Origin: Marinomonas shanghaiensis
GTDB taxonomy: Bacteria; Pseudomonadota; Gammaproteobacteria; Pseudomonadales; Marinomonadaceae
NCBI RefSeq assembly: GCF_003259175.1
Contig: NZ_QGOK01000006.1
Span: forward strand, 1 to 64,000
Length of the DNA stretch: 64,000 bases
Direction: 5' to 3'
Shown here: positions 45,986-55,564 of the stretch, in pieces
How the letters are laid out: the number at the start of each line of letters is the position of its first letter
Position numbering within the stretch: the stretch's first letter is position 1
Translations under genes and position numbers: made by a program
Notes under the pieces: model-generated
Told to the model about the DNA's origin: nothing
Seen by the model: the letters and a program-made list of their open reading frames with translations, nothing else
Database searches by the model: none

Positions 45986-47656
45986 TTATTGGAGTTGAAC
46001 ATTGCCGAGCATTTCACGGGCATGGGCGAGTGTTTGCTCTGTCAGTTCTAATCCGCCTAACAAGCGCGCGATCTCTTGAGTGCGATGCTGATCTTTGAGC
46101 AGTTCCACTTGAGAAGAAGTGGCTTCGTCTTCTACTAGCTTGCTAACACGCAGGTGCTGATTGCCTTGCGCGGCGACTTGAGCCAAGTGGGTCACACAAA
46201 ATACTTGCCCGCGTTTGCCGACAGAGCGCAGCATGCGACCGACCACTTCTGCGATGCCACCACTGATGCCCACGTCCACTTCGTCGAACACTAATGTTGG
46301 AATAATCGAGGTGTGCGCGGTAACCACTTGGATCCCTAGGCTAATACGAGACAATTCACCGCCAGACGCCACTTTTCGTAATGGCTGAGCGGGTTGGCCT
46401 GGGTTGGACGCTATCATGTATTCGATGTCTTCAAAGCCATTTGCCGACACTTGGTTAAGCGGCTGACATTGAATAAAGAAACGTGCGTGAGGCATGCCCA
46501 ACCCATGAATCTGCTCTTCGACTTTTTGTGCTAGTTCGTCTTTGGCAATAATGCGTTTTTCTGTCAGCGTTGTTGCAAGCGCAGTGAGTTTTTCATAGGC
46601 TTGCTCTTCTTTTTCTTTTAAAGACTCCAAGCTTTCCTCACTGCCTTGTAGGCTGTTAAGCTCTGCTTCGACGCTTTCTCGTAGTGCTAATAACCCTTCT
46701 GGCAGTGTTCTATGTTTACGAGCCGTATCATAAATGTCTGATAAGCGTTGCTCTATATCCATGAGGCGCTCGGGATTTTGTTCTAGCGTGTCTTGGTAAT
46801 GATGTAAGCTATCCGCGGCTTCTTGTGCTTGTATTAACGCAACATTCATCATTTCAAGTGCGTTTTCCAGCTCTTTTGTGGCCGGGCGGATTTGGCTGGC
46901 ACTGTTAATGGCTTGGTGTAATAAAGAGCAAACATTGCCTTCGTCACTGTCGATCAAAATGCCGCTGGCTTGGTACGCCTTGTATTGCGAGTCGGCAATG
47001 TTCGATAAAAACGCCTGTTCGTTTTCGAGTTCTTCAATTTCGCCTTCTTTTAAATCAAGCTGTTGCAGTTCTTGAGCTTGATAAGACAGCAACTGAATCT
47101 TGGCATCTTGTTCTGCGGATCTATTTTGTTGTGCAGAGAGTTCTTCTTTGAGCTGTCGCCATGTTGAGTACTGTTGGCTGACTTGTTTGCTTAACTCGGT
47201 AAGGCGACCATATTCATCAAGCTGTTGTCTTTGAGCGTTCTTTTTCAACAGCGACTGATGTTCGTGCTGACCATGGATATCCACGAGCTGACTGCCCACT
47301 TCTTTTAAGTCGTTCAATGTACAAGGACGACCGTTTATATACGCTTTAGAGCGGCCTTCTTTGCTGATCACGCGACGTAATATGCAATGTTGGTCGTGTT
47401 CTAGGTCTCTTTCTTCGAGCCACTTTTGCACATGTGGATAGTGCTGTATGTCGAAGCTGGCACTGATGTCCGCTTTTTTTTCACCATGTCGAACGACTGC
47501 CGCATCGGTTCGATCGCCTAAGCAAAGCGACAAGGCGTCCACCATGATGGATTTACCGGCACCGGTTTCACCTGAAATCACGGTCATGCCTTTTTTGAAC
47601 TCCAGTTCTAGGGATTCAACAATGGCGAAGTTGGAAATAGCGATGCTGGTCAGCAT
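45986..47656 (-). CDS. recN: DNA repair protein RecN
   Basis: An SMC-like ATPase acting in double-strand-break repair. The 556 aa have Walker A SGETGAGKS near residue 30, a long central coiled coil, and the C-terminal ABC half with ASGGELSRISLGIQ and VFDEVDVGISG. I start at the ATG (47656), which has TGGAG upstream; a TTG four codons earlier lies inside that site. It is divergent from grpE. No LexA box was recognised. Confidence 0.96.
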   Translation of the reverse strand: MLTSIAISNFAIVESLELEFKKGMTVISGETGAGKSIMVDALSLCLGDRTDAAVVRHGEKKADISASFDIQHYPHVQKWLEERDLEHDQHCILRRVISKEGRSKAYINGRPCTLNDLKEVGSQLVDIHGQHEHQSLLKKNAQRQQLDEYGRLTELSKQVSQQYSTWRQLKEELSAQQNRSAEQDAKIQLLSYQAQELQQLDLKEGEIEELENEQAFLSNIADSQYKAYQASGILIDSDEGNVCSLLHQAINSASQIRPATKELENALEMMNVALIQAQEAADSLHHYQDTLEQNPERLMDIEQRLSDIYDTARKHRTLPEGLLALRESVEAELNSLQGSEESLESLKEKEEQAYEKLTALATTLTEKRIIAKDELAQKVEEQIHGLGMPHARFFIQCQPLNQVSANGFEDIEYMIASNPGQPAQPLRKVASGGELSRISLGIQVVTAHTSIIPTLVFDEVDVGISGGIAEVVGRMLRSVGKRGQVFCVTHLAQVAAQGNQHLRVSKLVEDEATSSQVELLKDQHRTQEIARLLGGLELTEQTLAHAREMLGNVQLQ

Positions 47657-47768
47657 AGAGGGCTCCAAAGAGAAAATATATTTATATGGTTATTTATACA
47701 GTACTTGGTCGTTTTTTGACAAGTACCGTCAGTAAATTTAATTCCCATAAAATTAATGCGGCTTTGCT

Positions 47769-47796
47769 GTTGAAAGCGAAAAAGCTGTCCCCATAT
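47769..47796 (+). promoter_or_regulatory. Sigma-32-type promoter of grpE
   Basis: -35 GTTGAAA (47769-47775) and -10 CCCCATAT (47789-47796) with a 13-bp spacer match the heat-shock consensus CTTGAAA / CCCCATNT closely. The ATG of grpE follows 45 bp downstream. Confidence 0.8.
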
Positions 47797-47841
47797 AACT
47801 GGCACAGACAAAGAATTGTTTCTGTTATTTGGAGTTGAAGA

Positions 47842-48420
47842 ATGAGTGAGCAGCAAAAAAATCCTAATCTAGAAGCGGAGCAAGATTTGAAAAGCGAAAC
47901 ACAAAACGACACAGTAGAAGAGATTTTAGAGCCTGAAGTAGAGACTTTAGAAGAAGTTACTGAAAATGATGAGCTTGCAAAAGCGCTAGAAGAAGTCGCC
48001 CAGTATAAAGAAGCGGCACTTCGTGCCCATGCCGATGCGCAAAACGTACGTCGTCGTGCTGAACAAGATGTCGAGAAAGCGCACAAATTTGGTTTAGAAA
48101 AGTTTGCTAAATCGATTGTGAACGTGGCGGACAATCTTGAGCGCGCACTGGCCTCTGCACCAGACACAGGTGAGTCTGACCCTGTTCGTGAAGGTGTTGA
48201 GCTGACGCTAAAAGATTTGCTTGAGACATTGGCTCGCTTTGAAGTGAAAGTGGTTGATCCACATGGCGAACCCTTTAACCCAGAGTTGCACCAAGCCATC
48301 ACTATGGTGCCAAACCCTGAACTCGAAGCGAACACCGTCATGGACGTTGTTCAGAAGGGTTACACCATTAATGGTCGCCTATTGCGCCCTGCTATGGTTG
48401 TGGTTTCAAGCGCAGCTTAA
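47842..48420 (+). CDS. grpE: Nucleotide exchange factor GrpE
   Basis: 192 aa. An acidic N-terminal region of about 60 residues precedes the long helix ([30 protein letters not shown]) and the beta-wing ([23 protein letters not shown]). It releases ADP from DnaK. It is first in the cluster grpE-dnaK-dnaJ; GGAG precedes the ATG. Confidence 0.96.
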   Translation: MSEQQKNPNLEAEQDLKSETQNDTVEEILEPEVETLEEVTENDELAKALEEVAQYKEAALRAHADAQNVRRRAEQDVEKAHKFGLEKFAKSIVNVADNLERALASAPDTGESDPVREGVELTLKDLLETLARFEVKVVDPHGEPFNPELHQAITMVPNPELEANTVMDVVQKGYTINGRLLRPAMVVVSSAA

Positions 48421-48448
48421 TTTACTGTCATTTTTTTGACACTGGACG

Positions 48449-48476
48449 CTTGAAATACAATTAAGCGTACCCAAAT
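48449..48476 (+). promoter_or_regulatory. Second sigma-32-like promoter, before dnaK
   Basis: A perfect -35 CTTGAAA (48449-48455) and a weaker -10 CCCAAAT (48470-48476), 14 bp apart, in the grpE-dnaK gap. It would raise dnaK over grpE under heat shock. Inference from consensus. Confidence 0.55.
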
Positions 48477-48521
48477 ACAGAATTATCATCGTCATAAACG
48501 AATTTATTGGAGATACAAACC

Positions 48522-50435
48522 ATGGGTAGAATCATTGGTATTGACTTAGGTACAACCAACTCTTGTGTTGCTGTTTTGGATGGCGAAAAAGCACGCGTTA
48601 TTGAAAACGCGGAAGGCGATCGTACTACGCCTTCGATTGTTGCTTTTGCAGAAGATGGCGAAGTGCTAGTCGGTCAATCAGCTAAACGTCAAGCGGTTAC
48701 CAACCCAACAAATACTTTGTTTGCGGTTAAGCGTTTGATTGGTCGTAAATTTAAAGACGACGTTGTGCAAAAAGACATCTCTATGGTGCCTTACAAAATT
48801 ATCGCGGCAGATAACGGCGATGCGTGGGTGGAAGTAAAAGGCGACAAAAAAGCGCCACCACAAATCTCTGCTGAAGTTCTGAAGAAAATGAAGAAAACAG
48901 CGGAAGACTACCTAGGCGAAAAAGTAACGGAAGCGGTTATTACGGTTCCTGCTTACTTCAACGATTCTCAGCGTCAAGCAACAAAAGACGCGGGTAAAAT
49001 CGCCGGTCTAGAAGTGAAACGTATTATCAACGAGCCAACAGCGGCGGCGTTGGCTTACGGTTTAGACAAGAGTTCTGGTGACTCTACTATCGCGGTTTAT
49101 GACCTTGGTGGTGGTACATTCGATATCTCTATCATCGAAATCGCTGACGTCGATGGCGAAAAACAATTCGAAGTATTGTCTACCAACGGTGATACTTTCC
49201 TAGGTGGTGAAGACTTCGATATGCGTGTTATCGAATACTTGGCAGCCGAATTTAAAAAATCGTCTGGTATCGATCTACACAACGATCCACTCGCGCTACA
49301 GCGTTTGAAAGAAGCCGGTGAAAAAGCGAAAGTTGAGTTGTCTTCTTCTTCTCAAACAGAAGTTAACTTGCCTTACATCACGGCCGATGCGACGGGTCCT
49401 AAACATTTGAACGTGAAATTGACTCGTTCTAAGTTGGAGTCTTTGGTTGAAGAGTTGGTATTGAAATCTCTTGAGCCTTGCCGCCAAGCATTGAAAGACG
49501 CAGATCTAACAGCGGCTGATATCAACGAAGTTATCTTGGTTGGTGGTCAGACTCGTATGCCATTAGTGCAAGCGAAAGTAACGGAATTCTTCGGTAAAGA
49601 GCCACGTAAAGACGTGAACCCTGACGAAGCGGTTGCTATCGGTGCGTCTATCCAAGGTGCGGTACTTTCAGGTGATGTGAAAGACGTTCTTCTTCTAGAC
49701 GTTACGCCATTGTCTCTAGGTATCGAGACTATGGGTGGTGTGATGACTACGCTAATCGAGAAAAACACGACGATTCCTACTAAGAAATCGCAAACTTTCT
49801 CTACAGCGGAAGACAACCAAAATGCGGTAACGATTCACGCATTGCAAGGTGAGCGTAAACAAGCGTCTCAGAACAAATCTCTAGGTCGTTTCGACTTGGC
49901 TGATATTCCACCAGCGCCACGTGGTGTGCCACAAATCGAAGTGAGTTTTGACATCGACGCGAACGGTATCTTGAGCGTGTCTGCGAAAGACAAGGCAACA
50001 GGTAAAGAGCAGTCTATCGTGATCAAATCGTCTTCTGGTTTGAGCGATGAAGAAGTTGAAAAAATGGTTCGTGATGCCGAAGCGAACGCTGAAGAAGACC
50101 GCAAGTTCGAAGAATTGGTGCAAGTTCGCAATACAGCGGATGGCATGATTCACGCAACGCGTAAAACATTAGCGGATGCAGGTGATAAAGCGTCTGCTGA
50201 AGAGAAAGCAGCGATTGAAACAGCCATTACTGAACTGGAAGAAGCATTGACTTCAAATGACAAAGAGAAGATTGAAGAGAAAACCAATGCGTTGACTCAA
50301 GCGTCTGGTACTTTGGCTCAGAAGATGTATGCCGATGCTGAAGCCGGTGCTCAATCTGCAACAGGCGAGCAAGCTAAGTCTCAAGACGACGCTGTTGATG
50401 CTGAGTTTGAAGAAGTAAAAGAAGATAAAAAATAA
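48522..50435 (+). CDS. dnaK: Chaperone DnaK (Hsp70)
   Basis: 637 aa. The ATPase domain begins [20 protein letters not shown], and the phosphate loops are present ([27 protein letters not shown]). The linker [18 protein letters not shown] leads to the substrate-binding domain, and a helical lid ends [16 protein letters not shown]. The ATG at 48522 has GGAGA upstream; the TTG five codons earlier lies in this site. Works with GrpE and DnaJ on either side. Confidence 0.98.
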   Translation: MGRIIGIDLGTTNSCVAVLDGEKARVIENAEGDRTTPSIVAFAEDGEVLVGQSAKRQAVTNPTNTLFAVKRLIGRKFKDDVVQKDISMVPYKIIAADNGDAWVEVKGDKKAPPQISAEVLKKMKKTAEDYLGEKVTEAVITVPAYFNDSQRQATKDAGKIAGLEVKRIINEPTAAALAYGLDKSSGDSTIAVYDLGGGTFDISIIEIADVDGEKQFEVLSTNGDTFLGGEDFDMRVIEYLAAEFKKSSGIDLHNDPLALQRLKEAGEKAKVELSSSSQTEVNLPYITADATGPKHLNVKLTRSKLESLVEELVLKSLEPCRQALKDADLTAADINEVILVGGQTRMPLVQAKVTEFFGKEPRKDVNPDEAVAIGASIQGAVLSGDVKDVLLLDVTPLSLGIETMGGVMTTLIEKNTTIPTKKSQTFSTAEDNQNAVTIHALQGERKQASQNKSLGRFDLADIPPAPRGVPQIEVSFDIDANGILSVSAKDKATGKEQSIVIKSSSGLSDEEVEKMVRDAEANAEEDRKFEELVQVRNTADGMIHATRKTLADAGDKASAEEKAAIETAITELEEALTSNDKEKIEEKTNALTQASGTLAQKMYADAEAGAQSATGEQAKSQDDAVDAEFEEVKEDKK

Positions 50436-50480
50436 GCGTTAAGCTCTTATTTTGCCCTCGGTAGTGGGGCTGTGTATGGC

Positions 50481-50503
50481 AGGCACGGTTTTTGACCGTG
50501 CTT
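50481..50503 (+). terminator. Hairpin between dnaK and dnaJ
   Basis: AGGCACGGT / ACCGTGCTT-type stem (GCACGGT / ACCGTGC perfect) with loop TTTTG and only a short T-rich tail. It probably attenuates read-through into dnaJ rather than stopping it. Confidence 0.55.
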
Positions 50504-50597
50504 TGCTATTTGCACAATATGAGTTTGGTGTTTTTTAGATTTAGATTTTTTAATACAGACTTTTAAATTCAGGCTTTTTAATTCAGGAATTGCTGCG

Positions 50598-51725
50598 ATG
50601 AGCAAAAGAGACTATTACGACGTTCTTGGGGTGGCCAAAGGCGCGGATAAGAAAGACATTAAAAAAGCTTATCGTTCTTTAGCGAATAAGTACCATCCAG
50701 ATAAGAATCCAGATAACCCAGAGGCACTTGAAAAGTTCAAAGAACTTGCCGAGGCTTATGAAATTTTGTCTTCCGATGACAAGCGTGCAGCCTATGATCG
50801 TTTTGGTCACGATGGTGTTAACGGTCAGGCTGGTGGTTATGGCGGCGGCGCTGGTGCTGGCGGTTTTAGTGATATTTTTGGTGATGTATTTGGGGATATT
50901 TTTGGCGGTGGTGGTGGCGGTCAAAGCCGAACACGCCGTGGCTCCGATTTACGCTACACTCTTGAATTGGATCTTGAACAAGCGGTTTGGGGATGCGAAG
51001 AGAAGATCCGTATTCCAACCTTAGTGCATTGCAAAACATGCGATGGCTCAGGTGCGAAGAAAGGTTCAACGCCTAAGACTTGTGGTACGTGTGGCGGTGC
51101 GGGTCAAGTACGCATGTCACAAGGTTTCTTCTCTGTTCAGCAAACTTGTCCAGAATGTCATGGCGCCGGTAAGGTTATTTCTGATCCATGTTCTGATTGT
51201 CATGGTCAGGGTCGTGTACAAGAGTACAAAACCCTTAATGTCAAAATTCCAGCGGGTGTTGACACGGGCGATCGTATTCGTTTGTCTGGTGAAGGCGAAG
51301 CGGGTACACACGGTGGTCCAGCCGGTGACTTGTTTGTACAAGTCTCAGTGAAGCCTCATAGTATTTTTGAACGCGATGGCGCGAATCTTTATTGTGAAGT
51401 GCCTATTAGTTTCACAACAGCGGCATTGGGTGGCGAAATTGATGTGCCAACGTTAGATGGTCGCGTACGCCTGAAGGTGACGGCAGAGTGCCAGTCTGGA
51501 AAACTCTTCCGCTTACGCAATAAAGGTGTGAAGCCTGTGCGTGGAGGTCCAGTCGGCGATTTGATTTGTAAGGCTGTGGTTGAAACGCCTGTGAATCTGA
51601 CTTCTCGTCAAAAAGAGCTGTTGACCGAATTGGCAGAAAGCATGGGTGAAGGCACCAATCACTCGCCTAAGCAAAAAAGTTGGTTTGATGGCGTGAAGCG
51701 TTTTTTCGACGATATTAAAAAGTAA
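50598..51725 (+). CDS. dnaJ: Chaperone DnaJ (Hsp40)
   Basis: 375 aa, full-length type I DnaJ. The J domain has the HPD motif (KYHPDKNPD), followed by a G/F-rich region and four zinc-binding CxxCxGxG repeats ([32 protein letters not shown]). The C-terminal substrate-binding domains follow. It stimulates DnaK ATP hydrolysis and delivers clients. It is the last gene of the operon. Confidence 0.98.
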   Translation: MSKRDYYDVLGVAKGADKKDIKKAYRSLANKYHPDKNPDNPEALEKFKELAEAYEILSSDDKRAAYDRFGHDGVNGQAGGYGGGAGAGGFSDIFGDVFGDIFGGGGGGQSRTRRGSDLRYTLELDLEQAVWGCEEKIRIPTLVHCKTCDGSGAKKGSTPKTCGTCGGAGQVRMSQGFFSVQQTCPECHGAGKVISDPCSDCHGQGRVQEYKTLNVKIPAGVDTGDRIRLSGEGEAGTHGGPAGDLFVQVSVKPHSIFERDGANLYCEVPISFTTAALGGEIDVPTLDGRVRLKVTAECQSGKLFRLRNKGVKPVRGGPVGDLICKAVVETPVNLTSRQKELLTELAESMGEGTNHSPKQKSWFDGVKRFFDDIKK

Positions 51726-51750
51726 TAACAGCGGCTTTCTTAGCCTCTGT

Positions 51751-51784
51751 ATAGAAAAAGGCGCCTATTTGGCGCCTTTTTCTT
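51751..51784. terminator. Bidirectional terminator shared by dnaJ and udk
   Basis: AAAAAGGCGCC / GGCGCCTTTTT stem with A- and T-runs on both sides. The udk stop codon lies in its loop, so the terminator overlaps the 3' end of the udk reading frame. Confidence 0.9.
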
Positions 51785-52376
51785 TGAGTAAGTAGTCTAT
51801 GTGGTTCCGCAATAAGCTAGCGGCGTTGGTAAAGCTTTTATTATTTGGAATAATAAAGTCCGCTTTACTGCGAATATCGATGGTTTTGAGTGATGCCTGA
51901 CGTACATGACGCATATAGCGGCTGGTGACTTCGTTGACGTCACGGCCGCGCTCAGCGATATCGCGTTTTAGACGACGCACAATAGCGATGTCCATGTCTG
52001 TGTCAACGTATAGAAGATAGTCTACCGCGTCGCGAATTCCCGCGTCTTGAAACATCATGTGCCCTTCTACCAAGACGACGTGTGTCGGATCTAGGTTTCG
52101 ATAGCCCGTGCGCTTGTGCTGGGAGTGATCGTAGACTGGGATTTCATTCGGTTGTTGTCGGTTTTTACAGTTATGAATGGCTAAAATTAAGCTTTCAAGG
52201 TCCAAAGAGCTTAGATCGTCGAAATTATACACATCAGGGTCAATGCTACCGCACCCATTATAAAAACTGTCTTGGCATAGGATGGTGATTTTATCACTTT
52301 GACCTTCTGCTAATAGAGAACAAAGTCGGCTTTTTCCGCTGCCGGATACGCCTGTAATGCCAATAACAAGAGCCAT
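51765..52376 (-). CDS. udk: Uridine kinase
   Basis: 203 aa, a P-loop nucleoside kinase with GITGVSGSGKSRLC at the N-terminus, then CQDSFYNG, YNFDDLSSLDL, VPVYDHSQHKRTGY and VVLVEGHMMF. It phosphorylates uridine and cytidine in pyrimidine salvage. It is about 10 residues shorter than E. coli Udk. A phosphoribulokinase-like protein is a less likely alternative. Convergent with dnaJ. Confidence 0.85.
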   Translation of the reverse strand: MALVIGITGVSGSGKSRLCSLLAEGQSDKITILCQDSFYNGCGSIDPDVYNFDDLSSLDLESLILAIHNCKNRQQPNEIPVYDHSQHKRTGYRNLDPTHVVLVEGHMMFQDAGIRDAVDYLLYVDTDMDIAIVRRLKRDIAERGRDVNEVTSRYMRHVRQASLKTIDIRSKADFIIPNNKSFTNAASLLRNHIDYLLKEKGAK

Positions 52377-52503
52377 GTATTACCTCAGTAAATAAAGTTT
52401 TTGTCCGCCTTGAACTAGAGGCGTTTATACTGTTGTATTATATATCAGGTTACGTGTTTTTTGCCTGTAAAACTAAATTTTCATATCGTAAAGGAAAGAA
52501 GGA

Positions 52504-53061
52504 ATGCGAAGAATTTCCTTGTCGTTTTGCGTTGCTAGTGTGCTTGCTGTGTTCTCTGTGGCCAGTGTGTCGGCAAATACGTCAAATGACATGACCTCTC
52601 GTGCTTCTAGCATCGCAGAGTTGTTTGGTTTGTCTTTAAATGATTTGAGTTTGGAACGTTTAGAAAAGCAACTTGCTACCATGGGGTTGCGTAGTTATCC
52701 CTCCTATAAAGAAGGTGTGGTCAGCTATAGTTTGGGGCCGGAAGGTATTTTCGGTGTGACCAATGCGACTATTTATTCCAATTCGTCTGGTTATGTTAGC
52801 CAAGCCTTGTTATCAGGTGTTGTCGAAAGCAATGAAAAGCGCAAAGCATTAGGCGATTTACTGGAAAAAAAATACGGTGCGCCTAGTGGCGGATATCTGA
52901 ACAAAGGAATTGGTCGTTCAACGTGGTTGTTCAAAGATGGCACCTTGATTGAACTGCATAACAGTACATTTGATGTGTCTATTCTGTATGTTGATGAGCA
53001 TCCCCGCGAAGTGACGCGTTCTGGTCAAATTGATGTCGAAGCCTTATCTCGTAAAAAATAG
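52504..53061 (+). CDS. Putative periplasmic protein of unknown function
   Basis: 185 aa with a signal peptide (SLSFCVASVLAVFSVASVSA, cleavage after about residue 24). The mature region (LFGLSLNDLSLERLEKQL, then YSLGPEGIFGVTNATIYS, then KYGAPSGGYLNKGIGRSTWLF) looks like a small alpha+beta domain. I do not recognise the family. AAAGGAAAGAAGG precedes the start. It is followed after 9 bp by the DUF3392 gene. Confidence 0.65.
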   Translation: MRRISLSFCVASVLAVFSVASVSANTSNDMTSRASSIAELFGLSLNDLSLERLEKQLATMGLRSYPSYKEGVVSYSLGPEGIFGVTNATIYSNSSGYVSQALLSGVVESNEKRKALGDLLEKKYGAPSGGYLNKGIGRSTWLFKDGTLIELHNSTFDVSILYVDEHPREVTRSGQIDVEALSRKK

Positions 53062-53070
53062 TGGTTGTTT

Positions 53071-53400
53071 ATGTTTATTGTGGATCTTAATTTACGGATG
53101 GCGCATTTTATTCAGCCCCATCTTCAGGATATCTCTCTTGCGTTCGTGGCGACATGTTTGGTGATATATGGGGATAAGGTGAATGCTTACCTTAAGCGGT
53201 TGGTTGCCTCTTGGGTATTCATTGTGAGGGTAATGGCATTCATTTTGATGTGTACTTTCGGCTATGGTCTTTTGACTTTGTGGAGCCAGCCATTGGTGTA
53301 TTGGGGAATTACGCAGGTGGAGTTTGTCTATCGACCCGCTTTGGTGATCGGTTGTTTCTGTGTTTTAGGGATTTTGGCTGAGAGAAAGCGTCATTTGTAA
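53071..53400 (+). CDS. DUF3392 family inner-membrane protein
   Basis: 109 aa with three to four membrane segments (LQDISLAFVATCLVIYGDKVN, then VRVMAFILMCTFGYGL, then PALVIGCFCVLGILAERKR). The pattern HLxDISLAxxAT and the C-terminal LAERKR match DUF3392, of unknown function. The ATG at 53071 is preferred to the TTG at 53065. Confidence 0.8.
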   Translation: MFIVDLNLRMAHFIQPHLQDISLAFVATCLVIYGDKVNAYLKRLVASWVFIVRVMAFILMCTFGYGLLTLWSQPLVYWGITQVEFVYRPALVIGCFCVLGILAERKRHL

Positions 53401-53662
53401 AATAATTCATGAAATTTCCTGTCAGTTTTCGTTGCCAAATTACAACATAATCGAACGGTTCAGGCTGATGTGGCGTTTTATTTTAGGATTATGTAGTAAA
53501 GTTTCTAGACCTTTCTGGTTATTTCGTTATTTCTATAAAAAATCACGCTAAATATAAGATTTTAAAGGTTTTTTGTTGCCTTATTACAATTTGTTTTTGT
53601 TCTGAAGTGCCGTTAGACTGCGCCCATATTGATACAACAGAGTCTTTTTTCGGGGGCAGAAA

Positions 53663-55042
53663 ATGACAAGCACTTGGTTACAAACACTTTCGCAAGCAGA
53701 ATCTATGATTCCTCTTTTGGGTAAACTTGGCCGTGAAAAAGCGGTAAAAGTTCAGTTGGCAGGCAACACACTCATGGCGGATTCTGTCACTGGATTGATG
53801 GCGGTTTTTGATCAACATCCAGAATTAGATCTTGCTCAAGTCTATCAAGTGTTAGAGCAAGTGTTAGCCAGTGATGTCGCTCATACTGTGGTTGAGCTTG
53901 AGTCTTTAATCGCTGAAGCGGATGTTGAAGCTGTATTGGCTGCTCAGTCAAAAGACGGTACTGAAACTCCAGTAGTTTTATACGGATTTGGTCGCATCGG
54001 TCGTTTGTTGGCTCGTCGTATGTGCACTCTTGGTCACACTACTCCAGGTATGTCATTGGCGGCCATTGTGGTACGTAAAGCGTGCGACAACGATTTGTCT
54101 AAGCGTGCTAGCTTGTTGAAATACGATTCTGTCCACGGTGTTTACGACGGATTGGTTAAGGTTGATGAAGAGAATCAAGCCTTGATTATTAATGGTTCAT
54201 CGGTGAAGGTGATTTACGCTTCTGACCCTGCAGAAGTGGATTACCAAGCTTATGGTATTAATAATGCGTTGTTGGTGGATAATACTGGCCGCTGGCGTGA
54301 CCATGACGGTTTGAGTGTTCATTTGAACCGTCCAGGTATTGAGCGTGTTGTATTGACTGCTCCTGGTAAAGAAATGAAGAACGTTGTATTTGGTGTGAAC
54401 GACAGTGATATTACTGATGCTGATCGTATTATTTCTGCTGCATCTTGCACGACGAATGCGATTACGCCCATTTTGTCTGTACTTGAGAAAGCCTTTGGTA
54501 TCGAGTCTGGTCACGTAGAAACCGTACACGCTTACACCAATGACCAAAACTTAATCGACAACATTCACAAAGGCGACCGCCGTGGTCGTGCTGCTGGCAT
54601 GAACATGGTTATGACGGAAACAGGTGCTGCAAAAGCTGTATCGAAAGCCATTCCTTCTTTAGAGGGTAAGCTGAGTGGTAGTGCGATTCGAGTTCCTGTT
54701 ATTAACGTCTCTATTGCTGTATTGAGTTTGAATCTAAAAACAGCCACTTCGGTTGAAGACATTAACCAGCTATTAAAAGCCGCATCTACTAGTGCAGAGT
54801 TAACTGGACAAATTGGTTACAGTGACGGTGCTGACGCTGTGAGCTCTGATTTCATTGGTTCTCAGCAGGCGGGTATTTTGGATTCTTTATCGACTAAGGT
54901 GCGCGGTAATCAAGCGATTCTTTATGTTTGGTACGACAATGAATATGGATACAGCTGTCAGGTTGTACGCCTGATGGAGAAGCTGGCGCAGGCAAATTTT
55001 ACACAGGCGCAATTGCTTGAAGACAAAGCAAAAGCGGCATAA
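53663..55042 (+). CDS. gap: Glyceraldehyde-3-phosphate dehydrogenase, long form
   Basis: 459 aa, about 120 longer than classical GapA because of an N-terminal helical extension (1-110). The Rossmann fold starts VVLYGFGRIGRLLARR. The catalytic cysteine is in SAASCTTNAITP, and AGMNMVMTETGAAKAV with the C-terminal YVWYDNEYGYSCQV is present. Long-form Gap proteins are known from Pseudomonas and other gammaproteobacteria, where they may favour the gluconeogenic direction. No other glycolytic gene is adjacent. Two terminators follow. Confidence 0.94.
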   Translation: MTSTWLQTLSQAESMIPLLGKLGREKAVKVQLAGNTLMADSVTGLMAVFDQHPELDLAQVYQVLEQVLASDVAHTVVELESLIAEADVEAVLAAQSKDGTETPVVLYGFGRIGRLLARRMCTLGHTTPGMSLAAIVVRKACDNDLSKRASLLKYDSVHGVYDGLVKVDEENQALIINGSSVKVIYASDPAEVDYQAYGINNALLVDNTGRWRDHDGLSVHLNRPGIERVVLTAPGKEMKNVVFGVNDSDITDADRIISAASCTTNAITPILSVLEKAFGIESGHVETVHAYTNDQNLIDNIHKGDRRGRAAGMNMVMTETGAAKAVSKAIPSLEGKLSGSAIRVPVINVSIAVLSLNLKTATSVEDINQLLKAASTSAELTGQIGYSDGADAVSSDFIGSQQAGILDSLSTKVRGNQAILYVWYDNEYGYSCQVVRLMEKLAQANFTQAQLLEDKAKAA

Positions 55043-55075
55043 CGAATGATCGGACACATTTACGTGTGTTATTTG

Positions 55076-55105
55076 ACGGCGGCCTTAGGGTCGCCGTTTT
55101 TTTTT
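55076..55105 (+). terminator. Terminator of gap
   Basis: ACGGCG / CGCCGT stem followed by a run of about ten Ts, 34 bp past the gap stop codon. Confidence 0.85.
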
Positions 55106-55146
55106 GCGTTTTTATGAGTATAGAAGGCGTTGGCCTGAATTTGCTC

Positions 55147-55174
55147 AAAAAAAAACCGGACAATCGTCCGGTTT
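55147..55174 (-). terminator. Second hairpin after gap
   Basis: AAACCGGAC / GTCCGGTTT, a 9-bp perfect stem with loop AATC. The strong T-run is on the minus strand, so it mainly blocks leftward transcription entering gap. Confidence 0.75.
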
Positions 55175-55564
55175 CAAAAAAGTAACTAGCAGTTGCGAAT
55201 AACATCATCCTGTGGGGAATGCTGATATTCCTCTAAAAGTAAGCTGTGGGACTACTTTTAGATAAGATACAGTTAGGGCTGTATCGGTAAATATTAGGCC
55301 GCTGTTCAACCTAAGAGATGGAATAATTTTATCTTTTTAGTGGGTTGTTACAAACGATATAAATTGATTTATTGGATTAGCCACATTAATGCAAAATGCA
55401 GTAAGCTTGATGGTATATTTATGGATGTTTTTTCATGAGTGATATTTTTTGAATTAAGTATCTGTTTTATAAGTATTATATTTTTCATTTGATGATTTTT
55501 GTTTTTTGGCTGAGCGAATTTTGGTATTTTGCAGTAGCTGATATCGTCTTATAGTGGTGGTTTT

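Larger units (their letters stand above)
55043..55564. other. Intergenic region before the LysR gene
   Basis: 522 bp with two terminators (55076-55105 and 55147-55174) and then about 370 bp of AT-rich sequence with no supportable gene. The promoter of the LysR gene must lie at its right end. Confidence 0.6.
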
